This document shows, one piece after another, positions 1-12,100 of a stretch of DNA of 64,000 nucleotides (positions are counted from its first letter, which is position 1; the number at the start of each line of letters is the position of its first letter). The stretch is from Lottia gigantea (lineage: Eukaryota; Mollusca; Gastropoda; Lottiidae). The stretch covers positions 278,198 to 342,197 of the forward strand of contig NW_008707828.1 of NCBI RefSeq assembly GCF_000327385.1, given 5' to 3'. The notes beneath the pieces were generated by a model. It was given only the letters and a program-made list of their open reading frames with translations, was not told the DNA's origin and did not search any database. The translations under genes were made by a program, and so were the position numbers.

Positions 1-39
1 AACCTAGATATATTCGGAAAAATTTCATATTTTTGTTTT

Positions 40-158
40 TTTTTATTAAACTGATCCTCTCTGCGGCCAATTCCAACTGCGTGCACTGCTAAAAGTTCAA
101 AGGTCACAGAGTCACATGATACTAACAAAAGGAAAGTTACAGTGATGCCCACAATAAT
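40..158. repeat. Inverted partner of 8,588-8,715
   Basis: GGCCAATTCCAACTGCGTGC and ACATGATACTAACAAAAGG match the reverse complement of the second copy. Confidence 0.7.
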
Positions 159-424
159 TTACAGTCATTGAAAAAGTAAGTTAATATTATGTTAGAAAAA
201 CGCATCTTCGGAGGTGGGGAAGATCCCCTAAAACATTGCCTAGTTTTTCTGACTCTACTCCAGCTGATAACTGTCAAAATATCTGTCAAAGGCAGATTTT
301 TTTGACTATAATTGAACATGTTTTAAAGCATGGAAATGGACATTGAAATATGAATTGGAATATCCTTATACTTCTTAATATTTTCAACCACTTAAACCTT
401 AAAATGAATGTCAGTATGCATTAA

Positions 425-707
425 AGGGACAGATGCGGCATTCATTTGACCAATCATACCTTAGAAATTTTTTAGCTAAGCTAATCAGTAATAGTGTTTA
501 CAGCTCACTGTTGAAATTTGAGCCTTCAAATCCATGTGTGTCTAGAATTATCTGCGTTGTCTCGTCTATAGAAATAGAAGGTTTAATTCATAGTTTGAGA
601 TAATTTTTAAGGAATTATGCGTTTTTTGTACATTTCTAGTACTTCAAAAGACTATTTATATATATTCAAGACCTAAATAAATATCTGAGAGTTGCACACT
701 TGTCCCT
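425..707 (+). repeat. Family B MITE, complete
   Basis: 283 bp between TTAA copies (421-424, 708-711). Termini AGGGACAGATGCG and, inverted, AGGGACAAGTGTG. Internal landmarks are GACCAATCATACC, a stem around the word AGACGAGTCGTCTT in better copies, and TAGTACTTCTGAAGAC. No coding capacity, so it is non-autonomous. Other entries called family B are copies of this element. Confidence 0.8.
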
Positions 708-878
708 TTAATATATAATGGATATCTTAATTTGTTACTTCAACAAAAAATTTAAAATTCTGGTTTATCATCAAGAGAGGAAACATATTTAAAAAACAAG
801 GAATTGACACTATATGAAATGCACATTACCAATCATGTGGGGAATACATCTTGAAAAATCAAAAGGATTAATGCTTAA

Positions 879-1182
879 AGATGGGTTCCCTTATGCTAAT
901 ACTTATATGAATAGACAGTAGAGGTGTTTTTAATACTTCGAAAAATACCAGTTTGTCTCACATTTCAATAGTTAATTCATAATTAGCTAAATCAGTAGAG
1001 AGTTACCAGCAGAAATACAATGAGTGACCGACCAAGAAAGGTCAAAAGGTCTTTTTTGTTTGTCCAGACTGTATGGACATTTATGATTGGTTAAAACTCT
1101 TAATTACATGAAAGTTCATTAGAAACACCAATTAATCACATGGTTTGGTTAATTCGACACTAAAATATTAGGAAACCCATCT
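879..1182 (+). repeat. Family E MITE, complete
   Basis: 304 bp between TTAA copies (875-878, 1183-1186). Termini AGATGGGTTCCCTTAT and, inverted, AGATGGGTTTCCTAAT. No coding capacity. Confidence 0.78.
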
Positions 1183-1316
1183 TTAAAGAGTCTGTTTTTG
1201 TTAAAATTTTAAGTCATTAGGGTAAACCAACTTGAAGTTATAATGATTGATGCCATGCCATGTAGACATATTATTTGTGGTCTACATCAATTGTGAAGGA
1301 CTCAAATTTGTCTTGA

Positions 1317-1532
1317 CCTATTGGATGAGAAAATAAACCGAGGCCCCATGTGCTACAGGCTGTACACATTAAAGTTCCCTCGACAGTTGGAAATAAAAAA
1401 AGAGCAGGCTAATGCTGCTGTTTTGGCAAAATTTCCCTCATTGCACCCTGCAATACCTTGGTTGTATTCATTAGCTCACATAGTGCAGAAAAGTAGGACG
1501 TAATGCTCCATTCATTCATTTGTCTTGACCTA
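1317..1532 (+). repeat. Family S SINE, 5' truncated
   Basis: Starts within the AATAAACCGAGG block. Tail present. Confidence 0.78.
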
Positions 1533-2902
1533 CGAATGAAATTGATTAGATTTGAAAGTCATTATATTTGTAAAAATTAAGAAGATAATTTGATGTCAGG
1601 TTTAATCAAGATGATGTCCACGTCACTGGACGGATCACGTTGATCTCAGGATTAAACAGAATCATTTGGAAATGCAGTAATAATGGAGTGGAAGACATAT
1701 TGTCATAGCATCTTATTGTCTCTTAGTTCATAATTATACCTCGTCACCCGAAGGGAAGGAAAGACACAGAAAAAGAAAATGTCACATTATAACGAGACCG
1801 TGATCAAAAGAGAAAGCTGTATTGATTGGCGTGCGAGCTCTCTACAGGAGAAGGTAGAGATAGTTCCTAGCATACGGCTGACTATAAACTTCTACAGCCT
1901 CTTTCTCAAATCAATACTCCAGGATTACTAAAGCTTGCTGTCAGGTATTAATTTGGTTACCATGGCAACTACCAAATCATCTTTGGAGTGAGAGCAGGGA
2001 TTAATCAATGCCGAGGTATGAAAGGACTCAGACCGATGTTCAACAGTGGTGAGGACAACGACACTGATGGCAAGCAGAAGACAGCTGTGACTTTTCTCCT
2101 AGATTTGGTGACAGGCAGTGGACTCGCACACAGTAACTCGACTTTGGTAGCAGAAGTGAAAATTTTGCTTAGCTGGCAAGTTTAGGGTTTCTTTGAGAAA
2201 ATTTGCTGAAACTTTTAAAACTTTTTTTGACGGAAACATGTGTTTCTTAACTTCATGTTTGATGAATTTATTCCGATGTCGACATGGCTCAATTTACAAG
2301 ATTTTCATCTTGGAAAAGTTACGGATGTCAACAGAAATTTTCATTCATCAATTTTGTTGGGAAGGGTGATGCAGTAGTGATGATTGATAAGGGATGAAAT
2401 GGGAGAAGTTCCGTGATGAACAATGACAGATTGAAAGGCAAAGTTGAGTGATTTTTCACTCATATCATGAAATAATTGAATGGCTCGTAACAGGAAGTGT
2501 CAAGAACAGCAGATGTTTTCTGGGTATGTATTGATACTATGTAATCAGTCATTTACGGAAGAAATTTGAAGAATTACTGTTTTTTAAGTTCTCATTCAGG
2601 TTTTCTGAATTTCTTATGTCTAATCTTGAATTGGTGAAATTAATTTTTTATTTAACCAATGTAGTAGAAATTTCCATTTCTTACCAGAAAGTCATTTTTT
2701 TTTAAAATGCGTAAAAAATAAAAAAAAAAATAATATGCTAATAAATAAAGAAATTTGTGAGTGTTTTATTTTGCTCTTAAACGTATTTAAAATTAAAATC
2801 GTTGTTTTGTAGCGAGTAGACAGAGGTTGTTAGAATGATCTATTTTTAGCAATGATGTCATAGGCAGAATTGTCTATATTGTACATATATCTATAATATC
2901 AT
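1533..2902. other. Upstream PTPRN intron, no gene recognised
   Basis: An open frame of 65 codons at 1,988-2,185 is a little GC-richer, but it matches nothing I know in the IA-2 ectodomain and lacks convincing splice sites. The rest is plain AT-rich DNA. Confidence 0.5.
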
Positions 2903-3005
2903 TAGGGACGCAGGCTGAAATACTAGGCCAGTTGTCTGAAGATCATACAGCGTGAAACTCGGAGTAACAACATTTTTTTTTAAGGTTCTGTTTTAATATT
3001 TCTAT
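2903..3005. repeat. Inverted partner of 15,520-15,615
   Basis: GTTGTCTGAAGATCATACAG and GCGTGAAACTCGGAGTAAC. Confidence 0.65.
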
Positions 3006-3343
3006 ATATAATTATTATTTAGATACGCCTACAAAATGTCTCTTAAAATTGTCACCACTCAAATGTATGTTAAAAAGGCTTTGCCATAGATGCATACTTT
3101 AGGAATTTTAGGTTGTAATGTTATGAAAGCACAGGCACTGGCTTAACCTCTATTGAGAGAGTATTGTTTGTGCAGTTAGTTTTTATAATATATAAAATGA
3201 ATATGTGAAATGAAAATACATTATTTTGAGATTTTGAAATATATAAGATTTTATTTGAGTATAAAATGGATGACAATTTTTGAATTTTGAATCAATATTT
3301 TGTCAGACTTTTATGTTCATATTGGCTGCCATTTTAAGTTTAA

Positions 3344-4028
3344 AGGGGGTTATTCCAAATCATCATTATCAAAAATTGTAAATTATACCTAAAAATATTT
3401 CTAAAATAGTTGCATCACTGAATTTGTTAATTGAAGGGTTAATTAAAATCGTAGAGTTCTAATTTTTAATTAAGCAGTTTAACTTAGTATTTGGTGAAAC
3501 ATTTTCATTAACAAAACTATCGTAAATTATACCTGAAAATATTTTGGAAGTTTATTTGATTAAACTGAATTTGTTTTAAAAGGGTTAATTAAAATCGTAG
3601 AGTTCTAATTATTAATTAAGCAGTTTAACTTAGTTTTTGGTAAAACATTTTCATTATCAATAACGTGGTAAATTATACCTGAAAATATTTCTAAATTATG
3701 CTATTTATATCTATACATCTACTTGATCAAAGTGAATTTTTTTTAAAAGGGTTAATTAAAAACAGAGAGTACTAATTGTGCAGTTTGACTTAGTTTTGGT
3801 GTTTGGCTTTATAAGGAGACATATTTCTCTGCAATTAGGCATTTATTTGAATCTGTATAGTAGTTTCCAAAATCATAACTAACTGTAAAAGTTTTGACGT
3901 TAAAACGGCTGGATTTTTTTAGTTAAAACTTTTAGATACGTTAAAGGGCACATTCTTCTAGATTTTGGTGTATAGTTTTCACAAATTTGAGCAAACAATT
4001 TTTTCGACCTACAAAAAAATGCAGATTA
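3344..4028 (+). repeat. Family G element with internal tandem units
   Basis: After TTAA (3340-3343) it reads AGGGGGTTATTCC. A unit of about 155 bp (GTAAATTATACCTGAAAATA ... TTAACTTAGT) then repeats three times, and the end carries TTTTCGACCTACAAAAAAAT. Confidence 0.68.
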
Positions 4029-4604
4029 GACAATTTTTTTTTATAGATATCTCCCTCCTGTGAGGTGAGTTCACTTATTTTACTAATAAGTCTTACCTAA
4101 GAAAGTACCCTCCATTGGGTTGGTTAAAGCTGACTTATGGTCTGTATGGTGTCTTTTAGCGCCATTTTCTTCCAAAGATAAGAAAGAAGCAGTTGAAAGC
4201 AGACACTGAATTGTTTTTAGAAAGCACTGGTCAGAGCCATTGATAGGGATGCACACCTGATTTGTCTAGCAGACGACAATTTTACTGTGGTTGGCATTTT
4301 CTTTGTGTAGATGCGTTTAGCAGTACTGGATATTTTGATCTTTTGATCTATCATAGACCTTGACATCTTTGAAGCCTCCTTCTCCAGTTGTAGAAATTAA
4401 AGGTTGATCAAGCTATTTAATGATACTTTCAGATGAATTTTACCTTCACACATTTTTGAGAAAGGTCAGTTTAAAGTCAATTTAGAGGCTGTTGATCGAT
4501 TGTTTAGTGACGTTTTATAGGTTATTCATTCAAACGACGTTGCTATCTTATCAATGGATGATGTTATTTGTGTAACGAACCTCACTTTCAGTGTCTATGA
4601 ACAT

Positions 4605-5205
4605 TTTAAAAACAACAGTAAAATCTTTTAAATATGCTGTAATTACACATAGATAAAAACTGTGTCTGGATTGTAGAATCTGGAAGATTGAGACTAACCT
4701 TAGACAAACATTTAATTTAAATCATTTTCAAAATTCTGCAAATTCATAGAATAAAAACTAGAAAATACAGACTACCTCAGACAAACATTTAGAAATCAAC
4801 ATTAAAATCATTTCAATATGCCGCAAATTAATATATGATAAAAACTGTGCAAAATTGTCAAATTTGGAAGATAGAGACTAACTATAGACGAACATTTAGA
4901 AATCAACATTAAAATCATTTCTAAATTCATAAAATAAAAACTGGAAAATACAAACAACCTTTAGACAAACAACATTAAAATCATTATGCTTCAAATTATA
5001 ATAAAAACTGGAAGAGAGAGACTTACAATAGACGAACTTTTAGAAAACAACATTTGTATCATTTCAATATGTTGCAAATTTATGTTATAAAGACTGGAAA
5101 ATAGAAACTACCTTTAGAAAACAACATTAAAATCAATTCAAAATTCTTCTGCAAATTCACATATGATAAGAACTGTGCCTGAATTGTCAAATCTGGAAAA
5201 ATGAT
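4605..5205. repeat. Degenerate tandem array, about 120-bp units
   Basis: Blocks of the type ACATTAAAATCATTTCAA, GCAAATT, ATAAAAACTGGAAAAT and TTAGACAAACATTTAGAAA recur about five times with strong divergence. Confidence 0.65.
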
Positions 5206-6289
5206 ATTTCTCCGATATTATCGTCAATTTACACCCTGACATCTTGGGACTGCATTAACTGATTTGTAGTTCTAGCGTGAAATGCACATGTCCTCAAGGG
5301 AATTAAATAACAACACAATTTAATCATAGCAACTTGTGACTGGACAATAATTCTCTTCAACAGATTGAAAATTTAATTTTTCCTTCAATTTTCCTCACAT
5401 TTTGTATTCAATTGCTGTTTAAACTTCATATTCATATTTTTTATTGTTGAAAAGTTTGATATTTTCTGAGATTTTAATCTAATTTGTTTCCGTGAGTTTT
5501 CATAAAGATAGATATTAAAATTTTATTTCATCATTTGAAACTCCAAATTGATTGTTTTTTTCTTCTTTTTTTTTTCAAATAAGCTTTAAGCCTTGTAAAT
5601 TAATTAAATTGATCATAGGCCTACATGACACAGTTAAAATTAACAATCTATAATTATGGATAATTCTAGAAATAGTGCCTGATATTTCAAATTTAGGGGC
5701 CCACAAAAAATTTGATATTATCATTCTTTAGTAGGCCCCATTGATTGAATCAAAAATAATGTCAAGGTGAAATAATGTTTGAAAACAAGAAAGCAAGCAT
5801 GATCCCAGCCCTCTAAATTAAATGGTACCAGTAGGCCAACATGTAATTGTAATACCATATTAAAAATCAGTATGCTCTGAAAGCAATATTTAGTAAATAA
5901 TATGTACTGGCAATGTTACTTTTTCCAAAGGTGTAATTCATGACATCTTAAATATCTCCTGTGCGATCATTAAATAATTTTCCTGCAACACTCTCATGAA
6001 GTATTGAATTGAATTTTCCGCTTCCATTTTGACGTTCAAAATGGAAAGACTTGTAATAAGTAAGCCCGTTATGCAGGCAATCAAATGAATGTTTACAGGC
6101 TACAGTAAAATTACAAAACGATTTTATGAAACGAAGTTTGAGTTTACATAAGAATTAGACATCTACCGATAATGAAAAATAATTCTGAAACGACGTCTAT
6201 GTTATATAGGCCTATTATAGACCTCACAGATTGGCACTGACGGTATAAAATACTGAGAAGGCTTCAAGATTTCGTTTTTTAGTAAAAGT
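5206..6289. other. Intron DNA, nothing recognised
   Basis: AT-rich, no long frame, no clear repeat boundary. Confidence 0.6.
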
Positions 6290-6668
6290 AGGGCTACCGT
6301 AAAATTTATTATAAAAGCGAAAGTAGAATCTACCGGATGTTGTTATAAAAAGTGTGTTATGTGGGCTTAAAATACACATTATCGGGTGAAAATAGATCAA
6401 ATTAACATCTTAATTGGGGGATTAATTAATCAGGCAATGATAATATTATTACGTGATGAGATTAACGCATGTTACTGACAATTAAGATACAAGTGATGAT
6501 AGATATTTTGTTGATTTATGGTAGAGAATTTGAACATTGAAAACGGTAGGTCCGGTGAAAATTGGATCAGGAAAAAAAACAAAAATCGGTAGAATCGGGT
6601 ATCCTGCCGGTAGAGCGGTAGACAACATGCAAAAGCGGTAGAAACCCGACAACATCGGTAGATTACAC
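6290..6668. repeat. CGGTAG-rich segment with inverted halves
   Basis: GAATCTACCGGATGTTGTT (6,329 on) and the inverted ACAACATCGGTAGATTACAC (6,649 on), with six CGGTAG words between. A diverged foldback element is possible. Confidence 0.4.
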
Positions 6669-6747
6669 ATGTATGCATATATAGTCTTTTATATATTTTC
6701 TTATTTAAAGGGAACATTCCTGTTGTTAGTGACTTTTGTTCTATTAA

Positions 6748-7165
6748 AGGGATTGTAAAGAGTTTTTCTAAATTTTTTATGTGCATCGGGGACACTGATA
6801 GCATCAATTTGCTCCATTCCAATTTTCATTCTGACGTCTGTGGTTCCTGCAATTCCCCTAAAACTAAGTAACATCGAAAAAATAAGTTTTTGATTACGTC
6901 ACTTATAGTGAAATTTGCTTGCATGGCATAAGTCCTTTTCACAATTAGTGATTGCATCAAACACTTAGTTTTAATGGAATTGCAGGAACCACAGATGTCT
7001 GCAATTCCACAAAAACAAAGTGTTTGATGATGCACTAATCAGAAAATGAAAAAGGCTCTTATTGATGTTTTAGTGGAATTGCAGGAACCACAGATATTTG
7101 AATGAAAATTAGAATGGTGCAAATTGATGTAAACAGTTTCCCCAATAACAAATTTAGAAAACCTG
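6748..7165. repeat. Family P palindromic MITE (compound)
   Basis: Starts at TTAA with AGGGATTGTAAAGAG. Family P is a long near-perfect inverted repeat: the arm reads TCGGGGACACTGATAGC, then CATTCCAATTTTCA, GACGTCTGTGGTTCCTGC, and returns inverted. This copy has a second arm pair inside it. Short open frames on both strands are shadows of the palindrome. Confidence 0.75.
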
Positions 7166-7342
7166 TTTAGATATTTTATGCATGGCAACAGTGAAAACAA
7201 TACAACCTTTCATGAAGAGTTTGAATTAAAAAAAAAACTTATAACAATATTTTTTGTCTTGTGATGTCAATAAATCAATATTCAATAATTTTATTACATA
7301 TGCATTAAATATTTCTATGATATCATATTATAGAGAACTTAA

Positions 7343-7643
7343 AGAGATTGTAAAGAGGTTTTCAATTTTTTTTTATGAGTATCTGGGACACTTATAGCAT
7401 AATTCGCACCATTTTAATTTTCAGTAAGATGGCTGTGATTCCTGCAATTCCACTGAAACAGAGTGTATGATGATGTCACTAATCGCGAAGGCCGTATGTG
7501 ATAAAGCATATTTTACGATTAGTGACATCATCAAACACTTAGTTTTAGTGGAATTGCAGGAACCACAGACATCTGATTGAATATTGGAATGGTGTTATTT
7601 AATGCTATTACATAAATTTTTAGAAAACCTCTTTACAATCCCT
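7343..7643. repeat. Family P palindromic MITE
   Basis: Both arms present. The centre has GATGATGTCACTAATCGCG and its inverted partner. Confidence 0.78.
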
Positions 7644-7649
7644 GTAATT

Positions 7650-8587
7650 TAATTTTAAGATATTTCTCTGTAATACAGATAGATGTATGCGTAACTATAT
7701 CACACTCACCTAAATGCTTTACTAATACGTAACTTAACTTGTTTGATTAAAACTAGAAGCATGAAAATTTCCCAGAAACTTAATGCACAAACAGTACTTT
7801 AATCTCCATTTCTTGTTCACAGGTCTTAAAGCAACTTAATATCTAAATAGTAGTTGTAATTCGGTTGTAATCGGTAAACTAATCACGATAAAACACCTAT
7901 TGGCGTATTGATTTGTTAGCTTGAATTAACACGGGAACTTGTTTTCTTAATGCCTTGTTCAATACTTTATTGGAAACGCTATTTCTTGTTACCATTGACA
8001 CGAACAATTGTAGGATGTTGTTAGTGGTATCTTAAACAGCTCTTCAAATGATAAGAGAAGATTTGGTGGGGATCAGGGGTGAACACTGACGTTATTAAAA
8101 GGGCAAGGAATGGAGGACGAATATTCAACAGAATGAAATTTAAAGGAATCTTTTCAAACTTTCTAAGAGAATGTCGGAATTTTGATTGAACAAAGCATCT
8201 GATTGGTTGAATATTTTAATGAAGTATAGCAATTTTGTCAGATCATTGGTGGTTAAGTACAATCACCCACAGACAATAAATAGAAGTACAATCACCCACA
8301 GACAATAAACATAAATACAGTATCTGTGGATCTACATTTTATCAAAATTGATAGATATTTTAACAGTTATTTGCTTGAGGCAGAAAAACTAGGCCCTGTT
8401 TTATGGGGATTTTACACATGGCTTTAGTTGGTGTTATTATTACACTGGATATACATTAGTCTAAAACATCTACCTCTATTCCAGCCTCAAATGGATATTT
8501 TGATAGTTATTGACTGGAATCCCAAAAACTAGGCCCTCCAAAGATGTGTTTATACTATAATATTGAATTACCTTTACGACGACTGTA
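7650..8587. other. Intron DNA with a 25-bp duplication
   Basis: GTACAATCACCCACAGACAA occurs twice near 8,258 and 8,286, and AAAACTAGGCCCT occurs twice (8,385 and 8,525). Nothing else. Confidence 0.6.
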
Positions 8588-8715
8588 AATTAGTGTTGGG
8601 CATCACTAAAACTTTCATTTTGTTAGTATCGCCTGACTCAGTGACCTTGCACTTTTGGCCGTGCACGCAGTTGTGAATGGCCGATGAGAGGTCATTTTTG
8701 ATAAAAAAAAAACTT
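8588..8715. repeat. Inverted partner of 40-158
   Basis: GGGCATCACTAAAACTTTCA and GCACGCAGTTGTGAATGGCC, the reverse complement of the first copy at roughly 80% identity by eye. Confidence 0.7.
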
Positions 8716-9000
8716 AGGGAGATTAGGATGGTATGACTGAACTACAAAAATATCCATCATGGGTTTGGCAGATCTGATTTAAATGGATAGGTTTTAAAAA
8801 ACCTGTACCTTTGGAGGTACAGAAAAGCCTCATAAAACAGTTCCTTGTTTTTCTGTCTTTAGACCAGGTGAAAAAACTTGGAAAATAGCTATCAAAAGCT
8901 AGAACAGAAGCAGATAATTTGGTCTACCTCCTTTTTATCTAGGAAGCTATACCTCTGATATAAGCCTCTTTATTAAAAGTTATAAAAAATTATCTTTCAG

Positions 9001-9189
9001 AACCAAGTAGAAGTAAAGAAGAATGATAATAAATATGTGGTACTAACTTTTATATTGGTTGGATGTATTGCTGGTATACTACTGGCCGTGGTAGTCATCT
9101 ACCTAATCAAACGGCAATCTCGATCCAAGGAAAAACTTGCTGAGTTGGCAGATAATGTGGAGGGCAATGAAGCCTCTAAAGACTATCAG
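9001..9189 (+). CDS. PTPRN: PTPRN-like exon a: juxtamembrane and transmembrane segment
   Basis: The acceptor ends in TATCTTTCAG and the donor is GTAAGA. The exon has 63 codons and is phase 0 at both ends. It begins NQVEVKKND, runs through a hydrophobic helix ([13 protein letters not shown] followed by [11 protein letters not shown]), a basic stop-transfer KRQSRSK, and ends in KDYQ. This matches the family's membrane exon, which joins the DLCRQRM exon. Confidence 0.92.
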
Positions 9190-12100
9190 GTAAGAGTTTA
9201 TTTTGCATTTTTCAATTTGCACCATTCTAATTTTCAATCAGTTTCCCTGATACACATAAAAAAATTTAATAATCTCTTAACAAGCTCTTTAATACTTTAG
9301 TAGTAATCATAAGATTTAGTACCTCAATTTGGGTTTTGTCTAGTGGTTCTAATTGTTAGTACTTAGTTTATTTATTTCAATTCATGTGCTCTATGATTTA
9401 TTTCAGGATCTCTGCCGCCAACGCATGCAGAGCAAGACATCTGATAAACCTGAACCCCTGCACGCTGCTGGTCGTATTGGCAGCGTCTCTGACAATGTCC
9501 GTAGTCCTTCGAGTCGTAGCAGCACCTCCTCATGGTAAGTTATATTTTGCAAAGCTTTGACATTTCTGGGTAAAATTTGGACATTTTCGCGTTTATCTTT
9601 TTATGAGGAAAAGGATTATGGATTAAAATATTCAAAATTCAAAACTGAGATATAAGAGTCAGAATTCAAACAACATGTAAATCATAAAGTGACTGGCAAA
9701 TATGATAATTTTCACATCTCTGAGAAAAATAAGTAATTTTTGTGTCAATTCTTTTTCTATTGCGGAATTATAATACTATTTCATTTGACTTATTGACTGG
9801 CAAAAATCACATCCCTGGAAAAATGTAGTCATAACATCCCTGGAAAATTGAGTCATTTCGGTCTGACTGGTAAAAATGTAGTCATAAAATCCCTGGAAAA
9901 TTAAGTCATTTTGGTCTGACTGGTAAAAATGTAGGCATCAAATCCCTGGAAAATTAAGTCATTTCGGTCTGACTAGTAAAAATGTAGGCATCAAATCCCT
10001 GGAAAATTAAGTCATTTCGGTCTGACTGGTAAAAATGTAGGCATCAAATCCCTCGAAAATTAAGTCATTTCGGTCTGACTGGTAAAAATGTAGGCATTAA
10101 ATCCCTGGAAAATTAAGTCATTTCGGTCTGACTGGTAAAAACGTAGGCATCACATCCCTGGCAAATACAAGACCTATTTGCATAAATCTATTTGAAGTAA
10201 GAGTAAGAATTCGGTTTTAATAAACACTATCTATTTAGTAGTTTGTCAGAAAGGGAAATTTTTTTATCAGTTAGAAAAGATCTGAGACAGAAGCGTGTGA
10301 GGTGAAACAATCCAGGAATTAATTTACAAGATTTGACATGACGGAAATTGGTCAGGCAAAGAAATAATCCCTTTCAAACAATTGAATACCACAATCACAG
10401 GGAATTCCATTTCATTTTCTAAGCTTAATCGGAAAAGCTGGAATATGTCTTTATTCTCAAATGAATGTGTCAACTTTTGTTTGATGCATTAGATAGAAAG
10501 GTCAAATTGAATTGAATCGCAGGATTCTGATTTATTTTTTTTATTTTTTTTTTGCCAGTCGTGTCTGTTTGGTCACGGTTTTTCAGGGACAGATGCACCA
10601 TCAATTGTACCTTAGTCTCAGAAACAGAATTATTTGTTAGTTAAGTTAATCAGAAATAGCTCATCGTTGAAATTTGAGTCTTCAAATCCATGTGTGTCCA
10701 GAATTATCTGCGTTTTAAAGTTAAAAAGACGACTCATCTTTTGTTGAGACACTGTCATATATAGAAAAGACATCTATAGAAATAGAGAGAAATTCGTAGT
10801 TTGATTATGTGATTTTTGTACATTTCTAGTACTGAAGACTATATACATACATTCAAGACTAAAATCATCCCACCTAAATGGTGCATCTGTCCCCTTAATT
10901 TTCATGCTCATTATTGGGATTTGAATTTTAGAAGCTATTTCAATATTTCTACCTCATATTTATAAATGAACAGAAATTCGTTGTTTTTCACCTCCATTTT
11001 GTCTGAAATATAAAAAAGGCAATTTTCAGCATATTACAGTTTTGTAGCAATTTTACAACAAAATTTCATTTGTTCTAATTAAATTCCTGCGACAAATTCT
11101 CAGAGGAATTCCACTACTCATTTAATTTGACATTTTCTGTCATCTTTTGGAAAATTCGAATGAAAATTTAACGATGAAATCATTTGATCACTTAGTCTGC
11201 TATTTGTATCTAGGGATAGGCGGCCATATTGGTTTGTTGAGCTCTTCCATATTGAAGGTATAGAAATGATGGAATCACATGACTTTATAATGTTAACACT
11301 TGTGTCTGGAATGGGAGATTAGCTTGGCTTTGACGATCAATCCTGTAATAAAAGATAGTCTCGCAGACAAAAATGTAGTTTTCATAGATAGAATAATAGG
11401 TTTCTTGTGAAAATATGGCCTATTAAGATAAGCTAGAAAGAATGGTTTTGTGTTGATTTTGGCTGTGTTAGAAACTAGGTAGAAATAACAATGGCTTTAC
11501 ACGCAATAAGTATAATGAAAGCTTTAGTATGAGTTCCCAATAATATATTAGACTGGTAATTTGATTGTATGTGCCAGTCTTGTCTGGCTGTTACAAGAAA
11601 AGGGTGCTAGAAAAACACGGTCAATTGAACGCTTGCTGGCTAACCTGGGTGCCAAAGTTTACTTTGAGGCTCCCTAGGAGTGATGCAGGTCTAAGGGGCG
11701 GGGGATGGGGCCGAATTGCCGGACCAGGGACGAAATCAGAGGCGATGTGATCTACGACTGAAATTTATGTCATTCACCTCCATTCATGTAGAGTATGATT
11801 TTATCCATTCATGGTTAAACATTTTTTGAGAGAAATATTGTTCAAATTGACTGATTTATTTTGGGGAGGAATAAATTTGGAAGAACTCTTTTTTCACTGA
11901 GATTGAGAAGCACTGTGCTATTGGCTGTGAACATTAAAGAACCTTGACAGCTGTTAATGTGAAAAAAATGCAGGTTAATTCTGCTCACTTCATGGCATTG
12001 CCTGTCATCTTCAGCCTATCCTAAAACAGAAAAACAGGACGTAAAACTCTATTCATTTCATTTTTTTGACAGTTGGAAATGTGAGAAAAGAGCAAGTTAA

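Noticed and set aside
1988-2185. 65-codon frame as a possible IA-2 ectodomain exon
   Set aside because: No match to the expected ectodomain text and no convincing splice sites in phase.
6472-7035. Minus-strand frames of 62-116 codons
   Set aside because: Partly inside the family P palindrome, the rest AT-rich. No domain.
9795-10167. Evenly spaced repeats resembling a CRISPR array
   Set aside because: The whole 53-bp unit repeats, with no variable spacers, in an animal genome.
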